Source: Minisyncoccota bacterium (GTDB lineage: Bacteria > Patescibacteriota > Minisyncoccia > Phycocordibacterales > UBA9973). Taken from it: 45,881 nt of DNA. Below, piece by piece: positions 40,062 through 45,881 of the stretch (the first letter of the stretch is position 1; every line of letters begins with the position of its first letter). A program made the position numbers and the translations under genes. The stretch is from the NCBI GenBank assembly GCA_017991915.1, contig JAGOPQ010000004.1:1-45881 (forward strand), in the 5' to 3' direction. A model generated the notes under the pieces. That model was not told the origin of the DNA. It saw nothing but the letters and a program-made list of their open reading frames with translations, and searched no databases.

Positions 40062-40074
40062 CACAAAAAGTTCA

Positions 40075-41577
40075 ATGATTAACTCAAATAACTTAATATC
40101 AAAGATACCACCAGAGGTTTCACAAGTAACAAATGCCATAGAGAAGGCAGGTTTTGAGGCGTACTTGGTGGGTGGGTGTGTAAGAGATCTTCTAATGGAC
40201 AGGGAGCCAAAGGATTGGGATGTGACTACCAACGCAGACCCCGAAACCATAATTGGTTTGTTTGAGAAGACTGTATATGAAAATAGCTTTGGAACCGTGG
40301 CTGTCATAAATGAAGATGTTAATCGTGAAACATTACGGCAGATAGAGGTTACTCCTTATAGAATTGAAGCAAAATATACTGATTTTAGGCATCCAGATGA
40401 AGTAAAATTTAGCAAGAACATAGAGGATGACCTTAAGAGACGTGACTTTACAGTCAACGCGCTTGCTTTAAATTCTAAAGGACACCTGGTTGACCTCTTT
40501 GGTGGTTTAAAGGACATTGAAAATAAGACGTTACGGACAGTAGGGGAGCCAGATGAAAGATTTGGTGAAGATGCACTCCGTATGTTGCGAGCGATTCGCT
40601 TTGCTTTACAACTAAATTTTTCTGTGGCTGAAAATTCTGTACAAAGTATTTTAAAAAATTCTGATTTAATAAAAAAAATTTCTGCAGAAAGAATTCGTGA
40701 TGAATTTGTAAAAATAATTTTGTCAGAAAATCCGGCAACTGGAATTGTGATGTTGCAAAAATTTGGATTACTAAAAAATATTATTCCTGAACTAGAAGAG
40801 GGAATAGGTTGTGAACAATTAGGTGAACATATATATGATGTTTGGGAGCATTTACTACATGCCCTACAGCATGCCGCAGACAAGAAATGGCCTTTAGAAA
40901 TAAGGCTTTCTGCGCTTTTTCACGATATTGGTAAGCCGAGAACAAGGAGGGAAGCACAGGTGCAGAAAAATTCGTCAAAAAAGAAATATACTTTCTATGG
41001 ACACGAAGTTGTCGGTGCGCGAATGACAAAAAAAATAATGGAGAGATTAAAATTTCCCAAAAAAGAAACTGAGCTTGTGGAAAAACTTGTGCGCACTCAT
41101 ATGTTTTTTTCTGACACAGAACTTATTACACTATCTGCTGTGCGTAGAATTATCACCAAAGTTGGTAAAGAAAATATTTGGTCACTGATGAATGTCCGTG
41201 AGTCGGATCGAGTGGGTATGAAAAAGAAAGAAGCACCTTACAGATTGCGTAAGTATTTTGCCATGGTGGAGGAGGCGCTAAGGGACCCCATCTCTGTCGG
41301 CCAGCTAAAAATTAATGGAGAATATATGATAAAAGAGCTTGGAATCAAACCCGGACCACGAATGGGCTATATTTTAAACGCTCTTTTGGAAGAAGTCTTG
41401 GATGATCCATCAAAGAATTCTATCGGACATCTGACAGAACTGGTGCGAGCTCTCGACAACCTACCTGACGGGGCATTGAAGGCCTTGGGGGATAGGGGAA
41501 AGGAAAAAAAGGAGGAATTGGAGGAAGAAGAAGTGGCCAAGCTTCATGAAAAACATGGGGTGAGATCTGGAAAGTAA
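40075..41577 (+). CDS. cca: CCA tRNA nucleotidyltransferase with HD domain
   Basis: Adds CCA to tRNA 3' ends; 501 residues from the ATG at 40075, 13 bases after tRNA-Arg. The catalytic head shows GGCVRDLLMDREPKDWDVTT (DxD metal site) and the neck RRDFTVNALA, EDALRMLRAIRFA. The central HD phosphohydrolase-like domain (LSALFHDIGKPRTRRE, YGHEVVGARM) is followed by an acidic, Lys-rich tail. The GTG at 40057 lies within the tRNA acceptor stem and was rejected. All four tRNAs in this window lack an encoded CCA, so the enzyme must be essential here. Confidence 0.95.
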   Translation: MINSNNLISKIPPEVSQVTNAIEKAGFEAYLVGGCVRDLLMDREPKDWDVTTNADPETIIGLFEKTVYENSFGTVAVINEDVNRETLRQIEVTPYRIEAKYTDFRHPDEVKFSKNIEDDLKRRDFTVNALALNSKGHLVDLFGGLKDIENKTLRTVGEPDERFGEDALRMLRAIRFALQLNFSVAENSVQSILKNSDLIKKISAERIRDEFVKIILSENPATGIVMLQKFGLLKNIIPELEEGIGCEQLGEHIYDVWEHLLHALQHAADKKWPLEIRLSALFHDIGKPRTRREAQVQKNSSKKKYTFYGHEVVGARMTKKIMERLKFPKKETELVEKLVRTHMFFSDTELITLSAVRRIITKVGKENIWSLMNVRESDRVGMKKKEAPYRLRKYFAMVEEALRDPISVGQLKINGEYMIKELGIKPGPRMGYILNALLEEVLDDPSKNSIGHLTELVRALDNLPDGALKALGDRGKEKKEELEEEEVAKLHEKHGVRSGK

Positions 41578-41583
41578 AAAATC

Positions 41584-43296
41584 CTAGTAAACTTCTTTTT
41601 GGTAGCAAGTTTCACAATATACTATCTCTGGTTTGTCTGGAGAGTAGCTAGTTTCAAATTCATTCTCGCATCCTTCGAGCATACATTTTCTGTGCCAGAG
41701 TTTGAGGGGGTTCTTTTGTCGAACTCTTTTATAGTGTCGGCAATTTGAACACAATCTCGGTAGGGGGATTCCGTAATTCTTATAGAAAGAAAATTCCGCG
41801 CTAGTTATTTTGAAGGCTTGGGTGCATTTGTCTGTACAATTTCCAGCGTGCTCGCAACTGATAGCTTGGCCGATGATGCTTTCGTCTGCCTCATCTATAT
41901 TATCCGGTAAGTCCTTAGATTCTATGTCTACTTTGTAATTCTTTTCGTTTTCCTCTATATAATTGAAGCCCGAATCTTCTATTTGTTGCTTGGTTAAGGA
42001 TCGTAATTCTTGAGCTACGGTTTCATTGTAAGCAAAAGGGGATAGCTCGACTGGGAAAAATTCACCATAGGTAAATACACGACCTTTTTTGTCCAAGTAG
42101 GGCGTGTTTTTCATTTGCTCAACTATTTTATTTCTCAAGACTTCAAATTCTTCTTTTGTGTATTGCCTATTAAAGATGCAGTACTTTTTATTTCTTAAAC
42201 CTACACAACCAAATAGGTAAGATGAATTGTGGCAGTTGTAGGAATATTCAACGTTGTGACAAACAAATATAAATCTTGAAAACAGAACTTGATTTCCTGG
42301 GTATACGGTTGAGGATTCATAGCACTCCATGGAATCCAAACCAGAATGATCTATATCATGACTATCTTTTACTTGAGAATAAACCAACCATAAATTTTTA
42401 CTATTTTCGGCGCCACCAAAGACCGAGAAGCAGTTTGTGCACTTCTTGGAGTTTTCAATAAAATCCCCAGAAACGTTGACAGACTTAACTATTTTGGCGA
42501 ATCGTCTAGGAAATTTTAGATTAAATGCGGTGAATTCTTGTTGGGCTTTCTCCATTTCTTGGTATGAGCCAAAGTCTATTTCCTTCATTTTTTCAGCATA
42601 TTCTTCTTTGGTGTATTGTTTGTTGAAAATACAATAGGCTTGGTTGTTTAAATTTGTGCACCCAAAGCAGTCATGACAATTTCGGCAGTTGAATAAAAAC
42701 GCACTGTCGTAGCTGGTCTCACAGTAACGGCTGTATTTAAGATTGAAACAAGATATGCAGTCTGTGGTTTCGTAATTTTTTTCACATTTTGAAATCAGGT
42801 GGCAATCTGCGCACTCTTTGCAGTTGAAAATAAAAGAAGAGTACAAGGAATCTTCGTTGTGATCAGCTCCAACAAGCAGGTAACAGTTTTTGTTGTTTTC
42901 AGTGATACTGCAGTAGTCGCTGTTTACTGGATTTATGTTGAATAGCCCAATATCTGGAACTTTTTTCCAGAGCTCGCGCATTTGTTCGAAGAAATTCTTT
43001 GAGAAATCGTAATCTACTCCATATTCTAGAGCATCCCAGCTGTCACCCCACCACGCCTTGTGGCAATAGATTGTATCAGCCTTGTCGGGGGAGAATATAG
43101 AAATCATATCTTCACCGTGACCAGGTGCCTGACACTTGCTCTTGTATAGAGTTCTTTCGTTGCGAAAAGCTTGTCGGCGAATCAGACGACAATCTGGGCA
43201 CCAAGTAGGTGGTGGGACTTTGATTCTTTCGTAGAAATTTAAGTCTTCGGTAGTTATCTCAAAATTCAGCTTGCAGTTCTGACAGACTTTTTCCAT
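41584..43296 (-). CDS. Cysteine-rich repeat protein with terminal zinc ribbons, function unknown
   Basis: 570 residues with about 36 cysteines. The N-terminal zinc ribbon is CQNC...CPDC (about 5-35) with a RRQAFRNERTLYK stretch. The C-terminal region repeats the theme (LCSNCRHYKRVRQKNPLKLW) and ends with CETC. The middle has short Cys-aromatic repeats (FIFNCKECADCHLI, FLFNCRNCHDCFGC, YLFGCVGL) that could stack as a right-handed coil. Two copies of a longer unit are clear: AYCIFNKQYTKEEYAEKM and KYCIFNRQYTKEEFEVLR. Proteins like this are common and uncharacterised in CPR genomes. The start follows the TMEM175 gene stop by 2 bases; a TATAGA box is 6 bases before the ATG. Confidence 0.8.
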   Translation of the reverse strand: MEKVCQNCKLNFEITTEDLNFYERIKVPPPTWCPDCRLIRRQAFRNERTLYKSKCQAPGHGEDMISIFSPDKADTIYCHKAWWGDSWDALEYGVDYDFSKNFFEQMRELWKKVPDIGLFNINPVNSDYCSITENNKNCYLLVGADHNEDSLYSSFIFNCKECADCHLISKCEKNYETTDCISCFNLKYSRYCETSYDSAFLFNCRNCHDCFGCTNLNNQAYCIFNKQYTKEEYAEKMKEIDFGSYQEMEKAQQEFTAFNLKFPRRFAKIVKSVNVSGDFIENSKKCTNCFSVFGGAENSKNLWLVYSQVKDSHDIDHSGLDSMECYESSTVYPGNQVLFSRFIFVCHNVEYSYNCHNSSYLFGCVGLRNKKYCIFNRQYTKEEFEVLRNKIVEQMKNTPYLDKKGRVFTYGEFFPVELSPFAYNETVAQELRSLTKQQIEDSGFNYIEENEKNYKVDIESKDLPDNIDEADESIIGQAISCEHAGNCTDKCTQAFKITSAEFSFYKNYGIPLPRLCSNCRHYKRVRQKNPLKLWHRKCMLEGCENEFETSYSPDKPEIVYCETCYQKEVY

Positions 43297-43298
43297 GT

Positions 43299-43904
43299 TT
43301 ATTCTATAAACTTACTAAACAAGCGAGTACTAGTATGAGAAAAGTTGAAGAGAATGGCGAAGGTGAGGAGAGCGAGGGCTACTTCTTTATTCCAGAAACA
43401 TAGCGGAATAGCGATAGTAGCGAATATGATTGGTACAAAAGTTCGGATGGTTCCACGCATTATCTCCGCTCGGCTGACCTCTATATTTTTAATATGCTCA
43501 GACTTAAAGACGTAATTTCGCATTAAATATAGACAGAATCCGAGAGCGATGACGTTCATGGCAAATATGATGATAGGTAGCTCTAGGTTGCTTTCTTGAC
43601 CCAATAGAGAGGTTGAAAACGGAACTAACCCCACCAGTAGGAAGAATACGGCGTTTATATTGGTTAGAGTCATGTCTATATTTTTGGCATATACAGAGAT
43701 GAAAAAGTGGTGAGCTCTCCAGTAGGTAAATAGCATAGAGAAGGCCAGGACATAGCTCAGGAAAATAGGTGCCATGTCTACGAGAGACTGCCAGAGCTCT
43801 AAGTTGGTTGTGTGGGTTAGGGGTACTCGGAGTTCAAAAACGAGGATAGTCATAACGATAGCAAAGATGCCATCTGAGAGTTGTTCTAGTCTGTTGGCTT
43901 TCAT
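43299..43904 (-). CDS. TMEM175-family (DUF1211) potassium channel-like protein
   Basis: 201-residue membrane protein with six predicted helices. Helix 1 carries the family signature as RLEQLSDGIFAIVMTILVFE (the usual FSD is LSD here). Characterised bacterial relatives are tetrameric K+ channels gated by hydrophobic residues in this helix. An extended -10 (TGG TATTAT) ends 7 bases before the ATG. It lies 19 bases after the exonuclease III stop and upstream of the Cys-rich protein gene. Confidence 0.88.
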   Translation of the reverse strand: MKANRLEQLSDGIFAIVMTILVFELRVPLTHTTNLELWQSLVDMAPIFLSYVLAFSMLFTYWRAHHFFISVYAKNIDMTLTNINAVFFLLVGLVPFSTSLLGQESNLELPIIIFAMNVIALGFCLYLMRNYVFKSEHIKNIEVSRAEIMRGTIRTFVPIIFATIAIPLCFWNKEVALALLTFAILFNFSHTSTRLFSKFIE

Positions 43905-43923
43905 ATTTAAAATAATACCACAC

Positions 43924-44727
43924 TTACATTTCTATTAAAACAGGGCAGTGGTCAGAGCCCATAACCTCGGGTAGAATTTTTGCAGACTTTATTTTTTTAA
44001 CGAGCTTGGAACTTACAAAAAAGTAATCTATTCTCCAGCCAACATTTCGAGCTCGAGAATTTGCAAAGTGACTCCACCAAGAGTAGTGGCCGTTGCCTTT
44101 AGTAAAAATTCTAAATGTATCCACGAACCCAGCATCAATCATGTTTTGAATTCCTTCGCGTTCTTCATCTGTGAATCCTTTTTTGCCTTCGTTTGGTTTT
44201 GGATTGGCTAGGTCGTCAGCTGTGTGGGCGACATTCAAGTCACCACAAAAAATCACTGGCTTCTTTTTTTCTAACTCCTTCATGTATTCCAAAAATGCTG
44301 GATCCCAATTTTTGTGTCGGAGTGGTACGCGAGAAAGATCGTCCTTAGCATTTGGAGTGTAAACCGTGACCACGTAAAAAGTTTTAAATTCTGCGCAAAC
44401 TACTCGGCCTTCGGTGTTTGGGTCACCATAACCATCATCTGTAATTTTAAATTTCTTAGCAATTTTTTCTGGTATGTCGTTTACGATGGTGATGGGTTTT
44501 TCTTTGGTGAAAATTGCAGTACCACTGTAGCCCTTTCTGGTGGCTGAGTTCCAGTACTCTGTGTAGTCTTTCAAATCTATCTCACCCCTATGGTCACTTT
44601 GTTCCTGTTGAGCTTTAGTTTCTTGGAGGCACAAAATGTCTGGCTGATACTTTTTTACAAAAGAAACAAAGAGTCCCTTTTTGTGTACGGCACGTATTCC
44701 ATTTACATTCCATGAAATAATTTTCAT
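43924..44727 (-). CDS. xth: Exodeoxyribonuclease III (AP endonuclease)
   Basis: Repairs abasic sites, 267 residues. The exonuclease/endonuclease/phosphatase motifs are intact: KIISWNVNGIRA, DILCLQETKA (metal-binding Glu), VVTVYTPNA, FCGDLNVAHT, WRIDYFFVS and the terminal GSDHCPVLIEM (catalytic Asp-His). The start ATG shares its A with the TAA stop of the methyltransferase gene (TAATG), so the two are coupled. Confidence 0.95.
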   Translation of the reverse strand: MKIISWNVNGIRAVHKKGLFVSFVKKYQPDILCLQETKAQQEQSDHRGEIDLKDYTEYWNSATRKGYSGTAIFTKEKPITIVNDIPEKIAKKFKITDDGYGDPNTEGRVVCAEFKTFYVVTVYTPNAKDDLSRVPLRHKNWDPAFLEYMKELEKKKPVIFCGDLNVAHTADDLANPKPNEGKKGFTDEEREGIQNMIDAGFVDTFRIFTKGNGHYSWWSHFANSRARNVGWRIDYFFVSSKLVKKIKSAKILPEVMGSDHCPVLIEM

Positions 44728-45377
44728 TATGATTTTTTGAGCAGAGTTTCTAGGAGAATCATTTCTCTGGGTTTTTTGATTGGAGTATTTTCCTGAGAAA
44801 CTATGTTTAGTTTTGCTGGGGTGAAAATATTTTGAATTTCCTGTGGTTCAAAAAAGTGGTAGTGAATTCCATACTTCTCTACGTCACCAGTAGGGGAGGC
44901 CTTGGGTGAAAAATCAAAAAATGTTTTAGTCTCACGAGAGATGGAAACATTTAAATAAAATCCTCCGGGTTTTAAAATTCTAGCTACTTCATTTGCGTAT
45001 TGATTCCAGTCTTCGCTGTATAAATTCTCTAATAGTCCAAAGTCACAAGCTCCATCAAAACTAGCATCAGCAAATGGTATGTCCAGGGTGTTGGCTTCCA
45101 TGAATTTTAATTTACCTTCTAGGCCCCAACTTTTTATTTCTTCGTTGGCTTTCTTTACTATGCCACCTTCAAAATCAATTCCGATAACTCGGTAGCCCAT
45201 GTCGGCCATGTGTTTCGCAAAGAATCCACGACCAGAACCGATATCTAGAATGAGCGCATCTTTTGGAAGCTGTTCCATTAGTTTTACACCTTGTATCTCT
45301 ACTGGCATCCGAGGCCAAGTATCTGAACCGGTCTTGTAGGCAGTCTCAAAATATTTTTTGTGTTCGTGGTAATCCAT
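44727..45377 (-). CDS. SAM-dependent class I methyltransferase
   Basis: 216 residues. The Rossmann methyltransferase motif I is ILDIGSGRGFFAKHMADMG, then the acidic IGIDFEGG, and motif IV FDGACDFGLLENL, followed by RILKPGGFYLNVS. It belongs to the methyltransferase 11/25 type; the substrate is unknown. A 14-base inverted-repeat arm overlaps its start codon, and a hairpin sits in its leader. It is coupled to xth. Confidence 0.88.
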   Translation of the reverse strand: MDYHEHKKYFETAYKTGSDTWPRMPVEIQGVKLMEQLPKDALILDIGSGRGFFAKHMADMGYRVIGIDFEGGIVKKANEEIKSWGLEGKLKFMEANTLDIPFADASFDGACDFGLLENLYSEDWNQYANEVARILKPGGFYLNVSISRETKTFFDFSPKASPTGDVEKYGIHYHFFEPQEIQNIFTPAKLNIVSQENTPIKKPREMILLETLLKKS

Positions 45378-45496
45378 CCCGTACGAAGTAGGAAATCTTT
45401 AGATTTCCGTAGCTACTTTATTAAAAACGACTATTATAAGTAAGTTTATTATATCACTTCTTTCTCTTAAATTAACTGAGGGACTTCGTACGGGAT
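45376..45496. repeat. 14-bp inverted repeats bracketing the methyltransferase promoter region
   Basis: ATCCCGTACGAAGT (45376-45389) and ACTTCGTACGGGAT (45483-45496) are perfect inverted copies, 93 bases apart. Inside is a second hairpin, GGAAATC-TTTA-GATTTCC (45391-45408). One arm covers the methyltransferase start codon; the other lies 6 bases past the Xer gene stop. Confidence 0.8.
45433..45438 (-). promoter_or_regulatory. -10 box upstream of the methyltransferase gene
   Basis: TATAAT on the minus strand. It would give a leader of about 50 bases that contains the 45391-45408 hairpin. Confidence 0.5.
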
Positions 45497-45502
45497 AGTC
45501 TA

Positions 45503-45881
45503 CTACCTTTTGTTATGGAACTTCTTGTGGATGTCGCGCAGATGTTTGTCAGTTACGTGTGTGTAGATTTGTGTGGTTCCGATGTTCGCATGTCCGAGAA
45601 TGGCTTGCACTGAACGCAGATCAGCCCCATTGCCGAGTAAATCTGTGGCAAACATGTGGCGCATGACGTGCGGTGTAACTTTTTTAGAAATACCAGCTTT
45701 GATGGCATGTTGTTTCACGATGCGTTCTATGGAACGCCGAGTCAGTGGACCCACATCTAGTTTCTCTTTGGCGATATTATTTTTTTTGTTTTTACTACTG
45801 CCGATTTCATTACCGACTTGGACGAAGAGAGCATCACTCATATCTTTGCGAGCATCTAAATATTTCTTTACTGCTGTCTTG
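45503..45881 (-). CDS. Tyrosine recombinase, XerC/XerD type, C-terminal part (cut by window edge)
   Basis: The frame is open to the window edge, so the start and N-terminal domain are missing; about 125 residues are visible. The C-terminal catalytic motifs are clear: HVMRHMFATDLL (HxxR box), then LGHANIGTTQIYTHV with the second His and the nucleophile Tyr. The preceding VGPLTRRSIERIVKQHA and TPHVMRH context matches XerC/XerD-type dimer-resolution recombinases. The C-terminal RDIHKKFHNKR is typical. An internal ATG at 45841 is not the start because the similarity continues upstream (YLDARKDMSDALFV). Confidence 0.9.
   Translation of the reverse strand, partial: KTAVKKYLDARKDMSDALFVQVGNEIGSSKNKKNNIAKEKLDVGPLTRRSIERIVKQHAIKAGISKKVTPHVMRHMFATDLLGNGADLRSVQAILGHANIGTTQIYTHVTDKHLRDIHKKFHNKR

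Noticed and set aside
45376-45496. dif site for the adjacent Xer recombinase
   Set aside because: The arms are 93 bases apart and do not resemble the 28-bp dif layout of two 11-bp half-sites around a 6-bp centre.
1-45881. Possible recoding of TGA to glycine, as in Gracilibacteria/SR1
   Set aside because: TGA ends ruvB and rnpA at exactly the expected lengths (ATGA overlaps), and no in-frame TGA is needed in any gene.
1-45881. CRISPR array or classical insertion sequence
   Set aside because: No regularly spaced direct repeats, no cas genes and no transposase were seen; the only dispersed repeat is the GGCTCTAG palindrome.

Overview
The window looks like part of a small, AT-rich chromosome from the candidate phyla radiation (Patescibacteria, Parcubacteria-like). 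The evidence is a near-origin housekeeping cluster of dnaN, dnaA, rpmH, rnpA, yidD, yidC and jag; a Gram-positive-style type IV secretion-like locus; a Cys-rich multi-repeat zinc-ribbon protein; tRNAs without encoded CCA; and almost no Shine-Dalgarno motifs. The taxonomic call is inference from content, not from a marker tree. TGA is used as a stop (ruvB, rnpA), so the genetic code is standard.

Layout. 1-1879 (-) is the 5' part of polA, cut by the window edge. 1936-4306 (+) holds a PilB/GspE-type ATPase and a LOG-family protein. 4321-4471 (-) is a 6S-RNA-like structured RNA. 4623-6151 (+) is ruvB-ruvC, followed by a 52-codon acidic ORF, a strong bidirectional terminator and convergent tyrS (-). 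tyrS is divergent from a class A penicillin-binding protein (+, 7761-10334). 10342-13012 (-) is dnaN and dnaA, with an AT-rich, DnaA-box-bearing gap between them that is a likely oriC. 13161-15121 (+) is rpmH-rnpA-yidD-yidC-jag.

15123-36350 (-) is a 21-kb co-oriented block. Most of it is a secretion/pilus-type machine: a VirB2-like plus lytic transglycosylase fusion, a two-piece VirB4/TraC, a PrgI/VirB3-like protein, a VirB6/TrbL-like polytopic protein, several secreted or anchored proteins of unknown function, and a 1532-residue giant. pcrA and rsmA (ksgA) lie inside this block. Four of its intergenic gaps carry copies of a palindromic 'taGGCtctaGGC' repeat, and a four-helix-bundle (S23/IVP-like) gene sits between two of them with its C-terminus encoded by the repeat.

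36462-45881 holds a LysM-M23 peptidase behind a long leader, a ZIP metal transporter, tRNA-Gly(TCC), tRNA-Pro(TGG), yraN, a regulatory gap with two tandem parS-like sites, a 22-bp hairpin and two DnaA boxes, then tRNA-Gly(GCC), an HNH protein overlapping tRNA-Arg(TCG), cca, a Cys-rich repeat protein, a TMEM175-like channel, an exonuclease III, a methyltransferase and the C-terminal part of a Xer-type recombinase.

A recurring theme is gene expression from leaderless or nearly leaderless mRNAs. Good -10 boxes end only 6-7 bases before the start codon of tyrS, the PBP gene, rpmH, dnaA, the 17585 gene and pcrA. This also decides several start codons that would otherwise be placed too far upstream.
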